Source: Fratercula arctica (lineage: Eukaryota; Chordata; Aves; Charadriiformes; Alcidae). Taken from it: 64,000 bases of DNA. Of this stretch, positions 24,120 through 36,279 are shown in pieces; the stretch's first letter is position 1; each line of letters begins with the position of its first letter. The notes beneath the pieces are model-generated. The model ran no database searches. It saw nothing but the letters and a program-made list of their open reading frames with translations, and was not told where the DNA came from. The stretch is taken from assembly GCA_947846985.1 (NCBI GenBank), contig CANTUZ010000005.1, forward strand, positions 49,999,389-50,063,388. Reading direction: 5' to 3'. The position numbers and the translations under genes are program-made.

Positions 24120-24935
24120 TAACAGGAAAATATTGGTTGGAAAGGACCATTGGAAAATCATCAAGACCATTTCTCTACCCAAAGTGGGCCTATCACCAGC
24201 ACTGCGTCGAATTAGGCCTTACTTTTTCTGGTTTAGTTGTAAAATCTTTCAAGAACAGATGTTCCACAGACCCACATGCTCCTGTGCTGTGTCACCCTTT
24301 TAATGGAGAAGTTTTTTCCTAATTTCCAGGCTTAAATACTATCCTGCAATTTTTTGGCTGTTGACGCTTTTTTGATCTGTCACTCTTGAAAAGAGTTTGC
24401 TGCGGTCATCTTTGTAAATCCCCTTAAAGGACTGTAGGCTGCCAACAGAGCAGCACCCCTTAACCTCCTCTCTGCCAGACAAAACCAGCCCTACTCCCTC
24501 AACCTCTCCTCCTAGAGATGTGCTCTAGACCCTGACACTCTTGGTAGCCTTCCCCTGAGCCCTCTTCCGTTTCTCCACATCCTTCTTGAAATCTGGGGCC
24601 CAAAACGTGATCCAGTATTTTAGGTCCCAGGTCTCACTAGTGCCAGGTAGAGAAGGAAAATTAATAACTTCCCTTGATGTGCTGACCATTGTGCTCCTAA
24701 CAATCCAGGATGTGATCTGGCAAACTTGCAGTACCAGTGGGCGGTGCTCAGTGAAAGTGCTTGTGTTCAGCCTGGCATCCAGTGTGACCTCCAGGTTCTT
24801 TCGCTCAGGGCTGCTATTCAGCTTGTCAGATCTCAGCCTGTATTGAGCCGTGGTGGTTGCAGACATTTACGCTTGTTGAATTTCAAGATATTTATGTTTA
24901 CTCAGCCCCTAAATTTCTCAGAATCCTCTTCCAGG
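24120..24935 (-). mobile_element. old CR1 LINE, reverse orientation, ORF2 3' part and 3' UTR
   Basis: On the reverse strand the element runs from about 24935 (truncated 5' end) to about 24125 (3' end). The + strand there shows TTGGTTGGAAAGGACCATTG, the complement of the CR1 3' UTR phrase that normally precedes the tail. Reverse-strand translation shows QYRLRSDKLNSSPERKNLEV and FWAPDFKKDVEKRKRAQGKA, which are CR1 ORF2 C-terminal motifs, in a 113-codon open frame (24866-24525). The ATTCTATG tail is lost and divergence is high, so it is older than the copies at 13237 and 48543. Confidence 0.9.
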
Positions 24936-27753
24936 AGATGAAATAAGTAGTGGCATTTGAAGATATGGTTCTGGGTTTAGATTGCTTCTTTCTAGATTCA
25001 ATAAAGTAGAGTTCACTTCCCTTTTTCACTAAAAAAAAAAAATCTGTGAATGTTTTAATATATCATTTTCTCTATGTTCCTGAGTAGAATCACATAATTT
25101 CTCTGTTTTGCAGATGTATGATAAAGATAAATATGTTCAGTATTTTGATGTGAGTATTCTAACAGCAAGCATGACACCAATGGTAATTATTTTTGACACC
25201 CTTCAACTCTTGTCAGTAGCTGAGTGCCTAGGTGCGGAACATGGCAGCAGAGGGATCCAAGTGCAGGGTGCTCTGCCGCTGTGGTTCTTGTTTAGCTTCT
25301 TATTAGAGCAAGGCTAGGTTTGAATTGTGACTCCAGTTTTGCCATTCAAATACACATTTTTTGCTCTGAGGACTGGCTCTTGGCTGCCTGAACATGCTAA
25401 GAATCACCTGATTACAAAAAAAAAAAATAAAAACAAAACCAAAAACTACCAAGTTGGGACTTCTTGTAAATCAGCTTTTTGAAGTGGCCGCTGTGTTCTG
25501 TAAAGAGAGCAAACAGCCTTTTTCCTAAAATAAAATATGGCATTTTCAGAAAAAAATCCTCCTTGATCCATGCATAATAGGCTCCCTCTAATTACCCGAA
25601 CTTGAGCCTGGGTGGAGGGAATAATTTCTCATTTAACTGTCCCTAACAAATGACCGAGCCTTTGAGACAAGTTAGGCTAAACCTTTTGTTTTTCTGAGGC
25701 AATCATTCACTTATCTCACAATACCGATCCCAAGAGGTGGTAAGGGTTATGTGAATTACCAGGACAAGAAAATCACCAAATTCTACTTGACTACAGTAGA
25801 CTGCCTTATCTTGTCTATTCTTTGCATCTTCAGGTAAAGTATGATTTCTGTCTCTTAATATGAACTCTCACATTAGTTCTCTCTTGGTGCACTTTCCACA
25901 AAATTCTGTCTTGTTCTGTTTTGTTCTTGTTGTTGTATTAGGATATGGAAACTATGAGGAAAGCTAACCAGCATCTCTAAAGATTACTGTATTTTCTTCA
26001 AGCTTTTGACTTGCAGTTTTTCAGGGCTGCACTGGAAGAAACAGCAGCAAAGTTTATCACATGACAGAACAGCTCATATAGCCGAGTGTGTCAGAACATG
26101 TTTTTGAAGTAGAAAGTGAATGCTTCTGCTTTGGTTGCAATGTCATTAGCAGGTGTGTGCTACAGCTAGGCAATATTATTTGACTGTTTCTTCCCCTCTC
26201 TCCCCAAACAGAAAAAATGTACAGACCAGAGCTGAAGAAAACATTTACTAATTTAATGTCAAATTCTGTGACTAGTTTACATTTTTAAGAAACATTTCAT
26301 CGCATTTATCGGAATACAAATATTGTGGTTGGTTTTTTTCTGCTTGAAATTACTTTTAATTTCAAAGTTTCCTTTCATTGTATTACAAATAAACATACCC
26401 AAACTCTAAAATCTCCTTAGAATTCGAACAAGATTAGTGTTTAGTGGGTACTAGCAATAGTTTGGTAGTAATCTGTGTGATGTTTTTTTTCCAAACTTAG
26501 TTTAGTACATATAGCTTTCCAGGGATATGCAGGTAGATGTGATTCCAAGTACTTTTTATAAGTTCTTCCTCCAGAGTTCCTGCTCCATGCAGGTTCCTAT
26601 GACACAATGTGTCAGTCGGCCATGAGTTTGGAGCACAATGTATTATTTATTTTTTACTTTCTTATTACTGTAAAGCCTTTCTATCACATCTTCTTTCCCG
26701 CGTGTACACTATACAGCTCAGTCCCACATATGCACAACCCCTGCTATTCTATTCTCAAGTGTGTCTTGAGTGCAGTCTGCCAATTGTTGATTTTCACCAG
26801 ATTATGCAGCAATTAAAGTCAATTTACTAAAGAGTTTGAGAGAGAGAGTGTGAAACAGATCAGTTTAAATCATGCTTGCAGACATACTTGCAAATAAAAT
26901 ATTATTTTCCTAGAGCTGAAATGGGAGGGATGATAAGAGCTTCTGAGAATTAAAAAAAAAAAAGTTTAAATCATGCCTCACATTTTATTGTGTGTGCAGC
27001 AACAAATGTGAACAGATTTATCTCCTTTAAAAGATCCAGCTCTTACACACCAAACACAATCAAGTCACTTAAACAGTGACTACGCATATAGAAATATTTG
27101 TTGCGTGTACCCCACGCAGTAGAGGCAGTAGAGGCTCTTAGATAAATCCCCAATTAACTGTTTTATTACAGACCACAAGTAAAATGCAAGTTAGGGAAAC
27201 TGAGTGAAATGTGAAGATAATTTAAAAAAACTATAATATAAACATTTTTCATAAGAGTTTCAAGCGGGATACCATTCGTGGAGAATTTAAATATTAGCAG
27301 CTATTGACAGAAAATACAGTATTAGGATACTAGTGACTATTTTTGTATTTTTCCTCCCTTTGCCTTTGACAGTTGAAAGTGTTTGAAAAGGAATGTATTG
27401 AAAAAAATATGAATACAACTAAAAAAATTCTAGAAATTCACCAAACTTCCCGTTTAGCAGAAATAGAGCATTTCAACAAAGATTTAAAGATAACAGATAT
27501 TTCTGGTATTTAAAATACAGTTTCCCAGTACTGTGCCAAACCTCTTTTGATTCTTTTGAAATAGAGAGAGATAAGTATTTATTTTCTTCAGGCATCAAAA
27601 GCTTTTGAGTCCTACTTTCTAGACTTGTGTTAGCATTAAATCTTTTCTATAAAACGCTTGCAGGCTTGTAAGCTTTTCACTCACTTTGGAAGAGCCTTAG
27701 TCTACTCTTTGTGAATGAACTCTGTCTGTGGAGGTAGGGATGTGGTAAACAGT
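24936..27753. other. noncoding DNA between the old CR1 and the solo LTR
   Basis: It contains the 36-base exon candidate at 25114 and otherwise AT-rich unique DNA. A-runs occur at 25030 and 25417. No repeat family recognised. Confidence 0.5.
25114..25149 (+). other. candidate 36-base microexon
   Basis: A pyrimidine-rich acceptor (TTTCTCTGTTTTGCAG, ending at 25113) is followed after 36 bases by a strong donor, GAT|GTGAGTATT (25150). The segment is a multiple of three, starts with ATG and reads MYDKDKYVQYFD in that frame. Cassette microexons of this size are common in neuronal genes. I recognise no protein, and paired sites this close can arise by chance in 64 kb. Confidence 0.2.
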
Positions 27754-27859
27754 TGTCACATCCCACTCTCAGGAATGAGGGGGGTAAGTGACTTCAGATT
27801 CATAAATTCCCAACGGCATGGACTAAGCTGAGGTAAATCTCAAGGTCCATATATAAACA

Positions 27860-27865
27860 TTTATT
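27860..27865 (-). terminator. LTR polyadenylation signal AATAAA
   Basis: AATAAA on the reverse strand in AGCTAATAAATG, placed about 106 bases from the LTR's 3' end, as expected for the R region of an LTR. Confidence 0.6.
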
Positions 27866-27924
27866 AGCTTCCCAGAATGGTTAATATAGGTCTTAACAGG
27901 TCCACGATAATTGGTTAGGTATAT

Positions 27925-28060
27925 GACAAATTATGGCAAATGGCGAGGTATGCATTGTGTTACTTAACAACAGGTATAGGACAATTTATGGCAAGTGGTA
28001 CTTAAGGTTGTACTTAAGGTCGTTACTTAACAACTCTAACTGTTACTTAACAATTCTAAG
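27925..28060 (-). repeat. internal short repeats in the LTR
   Basis: TTACTTAACAA occurs three times (about 27960, 28023 and 28041), with related GTACTTAAGG twice, and ACAATTTATGGCAAGTGG repeats an earlier ACAAATTATGGCAAATGG. Internal duplication is common in LTR U3 regions. Confidence 0.7.
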
Positions 28061-28151
28061 AGAAAAGAGAAACCGAGGGATAGAGAAAGGAAAAGACAGA
28101 GGAAAAAAAGACAAAGAAATCACGGGTCCTAGTTGCAGAGTCTTTTTCAGG

Positions 28152-28255
28152 GAATCTTCCCAGGCATAATCTTCTTCTTCCTTGGAAAAATCTTCCCAGA
28201 TACTGTATTCTTTCTTGGGAAGAATCTTCCCAGGCACAATCTTCTTTTGTTTCTT
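28152..28255 (-). repeat. three ~35-bp tandem units inside the LTR
   Basis: Each unit holds AATCTTCCCAG followed by a CTTCTT- or TTCTTT-rich segment and TTGG. Units lie at about 28152-28187, 28188-28221 and 28222-28255. The first and third share CCAGGCA(T/C)AATCTTCTT. On the element's own strand this is a GA-rich direct repeat upstream of the poly(A) signal, the position of U3 enhancer repeats. Confidence 0.8.
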
Positions 28256-28748
28256 CTTTGTTCCCTCTCCAGGGGCACGTATTCTCCCCTGTTATGTTCA
28301 CTGAATCAGCACGGTCCACCCCCCTTGCCAAGGACAGCCTTGTCTCGGGTTTCTCCCTTCTCCCAGGTCACATGTAGCATGATTTGGGTGGAGAGACAAG
28401 TGCCATAGGCATACATGTTTAGCATGATCTCTATAATCCTCTTTAGCATATGCAGGGATGTGCATTTTCATATGCATTTCACGGATAATGAAGCAAAGGT
28501 CACTTATTAAACACAATGGCCTCAAGAACTGAGAACTAGCAAGTTCACCACATGAGTGGCAGAACTATCCTGTCTTCACAAGACAGTTCTCCCACACTTC
28601 AAGGTGCCAGAAGTGTTAGCCTTATCAGTTCTTTGAAAGCCAGGCCTGCATTATTTATTTCCTTGCGAGTGTTTGAGGCATTCCAGTGAAGGCTTGGAGG
28701 GCCTTCTGCCCCTCGTCAGGGAATTTACAGTCCGTCTCTTACAACAGT

Positions 28749-30751
28749 CATAATACTTAGCATTTTCTACAGCCCAAATCTTTCTTCATCCATTCATCTG
28801 TTGGTTTTTTTATAAGGTCACTGAGATACTATTGTGATAGGTGATCCTGTAAAAATCATGTGGCTACAGAAAGCTACATTATAAAAGAGGAATGTTGAAC
28901 ACTCTGTCCATATGGTGCTTAAAATAGGTTTTCAGATATATAGAATCAAATATGAAAACATTAGGGTAAACATAGTGATTAATAGTGATTATACAAATCC
29001 TTTACAGCAGAAGGAAAAGGAAGGGAAAGGAGGTCACATCTATTTTGATAGCGCTTTTAAAAGGAAGAGGAAGGGAGAAAGGAGGAAAGTGTTAAAATGT
29101 AGTGGTGCTCCAGAAGGATTGACTGGAAGTAATCTCAAAGACAAAAAAGGCAAATATAGATGATTTAGCCTTCCATGTTCAGTATACAATTGTTTCTTGC
29201 TATCTCATGCTTTGTCTATTTCCAAATGTTCTCGCCTTACAGAATTATGTCTCTGTTGGATAGATTTCAGTCTCATTCAATGTTTTGCTAATCTTAAGCT
29301 TATTACCTTCGTATTATGCCATTGGGTTTTTTGAGTTTCATTCTCCCTGTACCATTCTAAATAAAGATTTTCCTCCTCATGATCTGTAATCTTCAGGTAC
29401 TTATAAAATCCTGTCTTTTTATTTAGCCATGTTGGACTAAACTGTCCTCCTAAAATAGGTTTTTTATCACTCTTCCATCTCTGAATATCCTGTTTTTTAT
29501 TATCATTTTGGTTACAAGATTGCTAGACTTAGGGTGATTTTGCATCCATGATTGCACCAGACTCATGTAGGATACATGGTGAAGATGATGGACTAAGTCA
29601 CTGTGAAGCATACTGGTAGAATTTCTTGGTCATCCAATATTGCTTTGAATCCAATATTCCTTCAGGTGCAAGAAACATACAGGATCAAGGCTGTGGTGAC
29701 TGACAGTGTCTCCTCCTCAGAGACAATAATTTCTTGTCAGAGAAAAAGAGCAGGGGCAAAGGGCAGTTATTTGGTCTCTCTCTGCCTGAAGGCAAAACGT
29801 TGCTAAATTTGAGAGAAATTTGTATTTTTGTCAATTAGCTTTAAAACATTCTTCTACACAGTTTCTTCTCAGTGAGACTGCCATTAATGCAGCATAAATG
29901 AAATACAGTGTATCTGTATTAGGAATGCATATTTACTTAAAATTTACTTACTAATTTAAATACAAAATAATGTGGGTAACATCATAATAAAAGTTAGCAG
30001 TTCTGTAGAATTCCATTTATGAAAGATTTTATGTATGTTCACTAATTATGACAATGCACCTTCTTAGAAGCTGGTTAAAAATATATAATCCTTTTTTTAA
30101 AGGAGTGGATTACCCTACACTTTTTTAATGATCTGTGTTGCATGTTCTGGTATATGAGTAACCAAGTTTAAATTCCTGCAAAGTCTGAATTTACAAAATG
30201 CTCATGATATGTAACTTTGAACTCATTGCGAGTTCAGTAACCCTGAAGTTCAGGCCACAAGGTTTCCATTACTTGGTACTCAAAATCAGAAGTTAAAAAA
30301 AAGCACCTCAGTTAATTTCTCTTTTAAAGAATCTCAACCAACCAACAAAACAAACAAACAAAACCCCCCTTTGGTTATAATTCAGCCCTTTAGACCCCTA
30401 GACTTGCAGTATAGTACCAAGTTCAGATTGCAGATATTTATTATATCACATTTTTTATATATAGTCATGATTTTATATGTTCAGATGAAGAGTATTCATT
30501 GCGAGACTAATTGGCCCAAGCTGCAGTGTTTTTTCTTGTAGCAGTATCTGTTATATGATAGATACTTTCCAGAAAAACAAATTCAGTCTCTGTTAAAAAG
30601 TCACAAAATATATGTATTATCTATTCATTAACTTGCGAAAGAAGGACAAAGTGTTAATATTTTTCATATTTCACAGAAAAAAAATAAGAAACAAAATTAA
30701 CAAGGTATTAAACAAGTGACCCAACAATATGTTATGTATGAATATTCAGAG
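28749..30751. other. unique noncoding DNA
   Basis: A purine-rich stretch at 29005-29100 contains repeated AAAAGGAAGGGA blocks. No exon or repeat family recognised. The short frames near 28912-29163 reflect that purine-rich composition. Confidence 0.5.
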
Positions 30752-30960
30752 TGTTGTGCTGCCATCCAGAGAGACCTTGAAAGGCTGACAGGAACCTCCC
30801 AAAGTTCAACATGGAGAAGTGCAAAGTCCTGCACCTGGGGGGGAAAAACCCCATGCACCAGTGCAAGACTAGAGGCCGCTCATGCTGGGGGCTTGAGCAG
30901 CGGGTTTGAACCAGGTGACTTCCAGAGGTCCCTTCCAACCTCAGCCATTCTGTGATATTC
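30752..30960 (+). mobile_element. CR1 LINE fragment with a large internal deletion
   Basis: The left part (30752 to about 30870) matches CR1 ORF2 around AAIQRDLERL and the CTGCACCTGGGG...CATGCACCAGTGCA segment. The right part (about 30885-30960) is CR1 3' UTR (CCAGAGGTCCCTTCCAACC) ending ATTCTGTGAT. The roughly 600-700 bases that separate these blocks in the copy at 13237 are missing. Confidence 0.88.
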
Positions 30961-31421
30961 CAATACATTGCTCTGTGTAAGCACTCTATTCATGAAATTA
31001 CTATGGCCCAAATGTGACTTTTTTTTAATGGAACTCACAGTGACTATTATCATCAGGTCAGACATTTCATGGCAGCTTGATGGCCATCTGGAACAGTTGA
31101 AACCATGAGTATATTTGGCCAGTTACAGTGAAGAATAGCCAATCTAAACTCATTCTTGGTGTCAGAATTATTTGAAATTTGAAAACTACTGTTTTACTTC
31201 TTTTTTTTTTTCCCCTTTAAATCTTCTATGTCTCACAACTTTAACTTGCTGTTGGAATTATAAGGTTTAATTTATATACATATGTGCCATGTACAAAAAT
31301 ATAAAAAAAAACATAGGAAAGCATGTTTTGTGTGTTCAGTGTTGCAATAAGTTTATAATGGGCTATGATCTATAAAGCAGCATTACAACACGAAGTAGTA
31401 GGTGATAGGTTAGTAACTATG

Positions 31422-31449
31422 TATATATATATATACATATATATATATA
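31422..31449. repeat. (TA)n microsatellite with one CA interruption
   Basis: TATATATATATATA, then CA, then TATATATATATA. It is self-complementary and may extrude a cruciform. Confidence 0.9.
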
Positions 31450-32307
31450 AAACCCAAGGATGATAATTATTCCATTAGTGTTAGAGTTGGAATTAATGCC
31501 TCTCCAGCAGACCAATAACCAGTAGGTGAGAATGGTTGTCACAGATGCCATTGTGCACACCATACTGTTTACTGTGAACAAAATTCTTACTGTTATAGAA
31601 AAAGTAAATGCTTGCTGGTTTTGGCTAGCAGATTATTTTTGTTCTTAACTTGAACAAATTGTTTTTTCACCTGGAATCATGAGACTTGGCCCATTGCTGA
31701 ATTTCTCTGGGCCTTACTTGCTTTGTTTTTATCTTGCATTGTAACACAGGATCAAGAAATCTGAGAGGATGTTTTTTTACCCAAATTTATTCGTGCATTT
31801 TTGTGTCCTTAAGATGGTGGGTGAGATTACTTACTGCATTTCGAAGTGTTGCTGTTATCATATCCTTCTCAGGCAGGGAACAGCACTTGTAAATTCTCAA
31901 AAGTTGCCTTTAGGGTGGGAGAGGTATCTTCTTTTCCTGGATTTCTCTATTCTGCTACTCGTTACCCCCAGTTACCCCCACATATCCAATAGCTTTGTTC
32001 TTATTGTCTGCTTGGTAGTATTTGAGTGTCATTTGAGTTTTGCTTCTTTTTTGAGTTGGTGTGTTTCTTTGTCATGCAGACCTAGTTTTACCTGATACGC
32101 AGATCCCAATATGTTTTAAAGGGACTCACTGGGAGTGCTTGTGTTTAATTTTTGCATCCAACTTTCTGTGAATGAATATTCTTGATGGGAGTAACACAGA
32201 TGTCATTAACTTGCTTAAACTTGGTTTTCAATTTCTGTATTGTTTCAAACTCCATTGATTATGTTTACCTGTTATACTAATCATTGCTTATATGGTATAT
32301 GTGTTGA

Positions 32308-32341
32308 AAATGTGTCTGAACTGGAAATGTGTCTGAACTGG
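32308..32341 (+). repeat. perfect 17-bp tandem duplication
   Basis: AAATGTGTCTGAACTGG occurs twice without a gap. The identity indicates a recent event. Confidence 0.92.
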
Positions 32342-35300
32342 ATGTACATGTATAGAATCGTATAGGTATTCGTATATGGTTATAATATATATAAAATAAA
32401 ATACCAGAAAGGCATGGTGAACTCTGGAACTTTGATCTTCTGATTCCCAGTTTGCTGAACAGTCAACTGGAACTTCTATAAAACTACCATTAAACAGCTA
32501 AGGACCTGCTCTTCTTTTGTGCTAAGTATGCTTTCGTCTACCTGATTTTAGGGAGCACTGAGGGCTGCCAGGATTGATCCTGAGTGAACACTTTTATTAG
32601 GAATTTAATTCTGTAGAGCGCTGAAAATCCTCTCTTCCCAGTGAATGCTACTGAAGGTTGCTAGGCGCCTCAAAGGGTTAGTGACTATCACAGCTTGCTT
32701 AACACATGGTACTACATATGTCACTTGCAATCTCTGAGTAGAACAGACTTCTACTGCTGTCACTCTAGATTATTCTGTGTGGTTTTGGGGTTCTTTTGCT
32801 GTGCTTAGAATGTGAGTCCATCCCTTATAAAATTGTAACATTCTGTGGATGTGGACTGCTGGATCCAGTAAAAACCAGTCACTGAAGACGTGGGAAGAGG
32901 AAAGACTTGAGATTTTTGTATAAAAGCAATAAAAATAATTAGTCCCGTGAACATTTCATAGAAAACCTCCCCAGAACATCAAACCAGTCAATGACTGAGG
33001 TGATGTGACAATAATAATAAACCTTAATTTTCTCTCCAGCTTTTTTAGGTCCTTGTTCTTTTAATATTGTTGTCGTGCATTCCCACATACTCTGTGTAAT
33101 GCCAGCAGTATACAGGATGCACTTACCACAAAACAAGCATATCCCCAAGGCCTCAGGGCATTGAACTGCCCTTTTGTTCCATGTAACCTACTGCAGAACT
33201 ACTCAGAGAATGACATGCTTTTCTGTGTGTCACCTTGTTGCTTTATTATTAGCCTTCATAAAGGTCAGATGGGCATGACTCAAATTCATGAGGAAACAAT
33301 GCTGTACAAAGTTGTTCTTCCTCATTTTCTCTCTACTGGAGGACCTGCATATTTTTATGAGGACGGCAACAGTATTTTTGATATCATGTGGAAAGCAGAG
33401 AACTGTTTTCAATTCCCATTGTGATAATCAATGAGATGTAAAATTGCAGCAGTTCCATGCTGCCTAGAGCCTCTCCTGACAAACCTCGTTTGGTTTGTCA
33501 GAATGCATAAAGCACTCATAAGACCGTAGCATTAGCTCTATTTCTCTCTGATGCGAATGAGCACAAAAAGAAACCAGCTCTTAAGGAGACATTTTCCTTT
33601 GCTTAAATAACCCTGCCGTGGCTGCAATACAGCAAAATCTTCCTGTGCTATGCATATTTCTTAGGATGGGAATAGGAACCATTACCTGTATGGTGATACA
33701 AAAAATCCATAAGCCTGTGGACTGGCACAATAATTATTTCTTTTCTGAAAATATCATTCACACATAGAAAAAATCAGTAAGGTAACAGTCTAGGTATGCT
33801 GTATTTTTTAGCATATTTGTGACTACTCAGGAAAATTACATTTGTTGCTGTACCACTGTCTGTGGTCATCTGGAACTTAAGATACAATGTCATAAAATAA
33901 ATTTTCTAGATGCTAGCAACTCTGAGCCTTTGAAAGAAGTAAGCAGTCAGGAATCAATTGAATATAAATTCATTTGGTAGTTCCTTAGAAACTGTTTTAC
34001 AGCATATATTTAGGAGGAAGAAACTCTCAATGCTGTTTGTTTTGGAAGTATGTGGAATATGCATACGAAAAAAAAAAAAAAAGAAAAAAGTTTAGCCCCA
34101 AAATATTTTCCTATGGGTGTCATTATAGATGGAGTGATGGAGTAGCTTATAGTATTAGCAATGGGCAAGAAGCTTCGTATCTATGCCTCTGATGCAGATA
34201 ACTACAGTCATCCCTTATCAATTCCTTGGAGGTGTTTATAAAATGTTCTGTTCTCATTCCCTTTGCTACTGGAGCAAACATCAGTTTTGTATAATGGCAT
34301 TTCTCTTGACTACCTTTTAGCTGATAAGAGAAGAATTGAATGAATGTTTGTAAATGAGGTATTGGTATTCTTTCTCTGTAGTGGTTATTCTTCTAGCATA
34401 GAAATTAAGGGGATTGCAAGTTTCTATCTCATTCTAGAACTGGTTTCCAGAACTACATGTCCATTTACTTTGTTTTGCTGAATGCCATTTCCAAGCTTTC
34501 ACAAATTTCATTAAACTTCTTGACAGCAACAAAAAAAAAAAATCCTGAAGGTCATTTAAAATTGGGATTGTGTAGTTTAGGGATATGTGCTTCATGTATT
34601 CCAGCTACTCTCTCAACTAGCAAGTCAGCAGAACATGAGTTTTCACCTCGTGATTGGATTGCATGATCTTGATTTAGGAAAATGCAGACTTTGGATAATA
34701 TGTCACATCTGCCAAGAGAAGAGATGGAGAGCTGGGTATGTCGGAATCACACTCTCCACATGACTGTGTCAGGAGCTCAGCTGCTGTTACTCACCAGTTG
34801 TGAGCTCTGGGCCATAGGTTGGGGTAAATGTATCAGGGAAAATGTGGAGAATGAGTTGAAAGGAGGTGGTCTAAAATTCTTCCTGAGAAAATGTAACAGT
34901 TCTCTTAACCAATCTTAGACAAAGATGTGTCACAAACATGATTTTCTCTGAACTTCCATTTCTGAAGTCCGATAACAAGCATAATTTCTTGGCTTTGTGG
35001 TTTTTTTAGGGGTTTTTAATTGCTTGAGTACAAAAATCTGCGTCCTAAATTGAAACTTGGCCTCATTATACAGGATCTCAGCCAAGGAATACATTTTCTT
35101 GCTGGAGAGCATTTTGAAAAAGGGGGAAAATCATGGTGTGTTTTGTTTTTAAGTCTCACATTTATAGAGTTATTTTTATATCAAAAGTCAGGTTCTTTCT
35201 TTACTACTTTGATACCATGCTAAAATTTTCGTGCATGTAGATTGTCATTTAAATGAGTGGTTTGAATGGTTTGGAAAGTTCCATAACTTTTTGCTCCTAG

Positions 35301-35456
35301 ATGTATTCTTTTATTCTTATTCTTTGCACTCAGGACTTCAGTACAGCTATTGTGGATTTCCTTATGTTACTGAAAGCAAGAGTAAAATATGGTGCAGATT
35401 TTATTCTACACTGTGTTTTTAACTCTGTCCCCTGGTCCTGTGTTCATTGCTGCCAG

Positions 35457-35555
35457 ACAAGTTAAGCAAATCTACAGCACAATTACCTGTTCCGTGGAGA
35501 GATTGCCCCATGAGTTTCTGTACAGTACAGTCCTCTACAACTGCAGTCACGCAAG
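35457..35555 (+). other. candidate 99-base exon
   Basis: A polypyrimidine stretch and acceptor (GTTCATTGCTGCCAG, ending 35456) precede 99 bases that end at CAAG|GTGTGA (35556). Length is divisible by three. Two of the three frames are open: one reads QVKQIYSTITCSVERLPHEF onward, the other KLSKSTAQLPVPWRDCPMSF onward. G+C is higher than in the flanks. I recognise no protein. The donor is only moderate, so this may be chance or a noncoding exon. Confidence 0.2.
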
Positions 35556-36279
35556 GTGTGATTATTTTTTCGTTTCTTTTTTACTTCCCCTAATCTTAGA
35601 TAAAAATAGCCTTTCTTAGGAAATGTTATGAAAGTTCAGACAGAAATTGAAAAAATTATGATGCTTATGGCCTATAATCATTTAGGTAATATTAATAATG
35701 TTCTTTTCAGGAGGTTAAAAACTCTGATGATATGGTAGAGCTTAGTGAGGTCTTCCCTTCATCCTTCTGGAAATATGACTAGACAACCAAGAATAAATAA
35801 CAGGGGTCTTGTCTACTGTAAGTTTAATTGAGCTTGAATCTCTTCATGAACTCCGTTCAAAGGGTATTCATGCTTTGAGTATGCTCAAGTTAAGTAGAAC
35901 ATAGGTGTTGTTTATGGGGTGTATTCCAGAACACTAATCAATATATTGTATCTAGTACCCATAGATGTTTTCAGGTCTTTAAAATACTTTCATGAACAAT
36001 GTCTAACATAGACTGTAAAGACTAGAATTGATTTCCAGACCAACTTTGGGTTACTTATCTTGAAGGGCTTGTACCTTTTATATGGTCTGGTTACAAACGT
36101 ATCAATCCCAAATAAGGTAATCAGAACCCAGTGCTACCTTTTCAAAGCTGGATCACCAACTTACATGCTTCTTTTCCTTCTAGCCCCAGAAGTTTTACAT
36201 AGTTAGAAAATGTAGCTCTGCTTCAGGCCCATGAAGTCTAGCAAATAGGCATTTTCTGGAAGAGCTGAAGTTCAGCCCA
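35556..36279. other. unique noncoding DNA
   Basis: No recognised features. A phrase AAAGCTGGATCACCAAC near 36147 recurs in expanded form near 37250, which may reflect an old dispersed duplication. Confidence 0.5.

Larger units (their letters stand above)
27754..28743 (-). mobile_element. solo LTR of an ERVL-like endogenous retrovirus
   Basis: The 990-bp segment starts TGTCACATCC and ends CGTCTCTTACA on the + strand, so on its own (reverse) strand it runs TGTAAGAG...GTGACA with the TG...CA ends of retroviral LTRs. It is flanked by a perfect 5-bp direct repeat, ACAGT (27749-27753 and 28744-28748). Five-base duplications are usual for ERVL-type elements. On the reverse strand an AATAAA signal (complement at 27860-27865) lies about 106 bases before the 3' end, marking the R/U5 side, and a TATATGG-like stretch follows. 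Pyrimidine-rich sequence precedes it. No internal gag/pol/env lies beside it, so recombination between two LTRs probably removed the body. The exact family is not named. Confidence 0.88.
30961..35456. other. unique noncoding DNA
   Basis: It holds a (TA)n microsatellite at 31422-31449 and a 17-bp tandem duplication at 32308-32341. A T-rich frame at 31769-32095 (108 codons) is judged a chance frame. No exon with both splice sites was seen before 35457. Confidence 0.5.

Noticed and set aside
28043..28408. Frames of 64-91 codons on both strands, including repeated YAWEDS-like words
   Set aside because: They lie wholly inside the solo LTR and reflect its 35-bp tandem units.
31769..32095. 108-codon + strand frame with hydrophobic content
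   Set aside because: T-rich DNA gives F, L, V and S-rich frames; there is no homology, splice context or domain.
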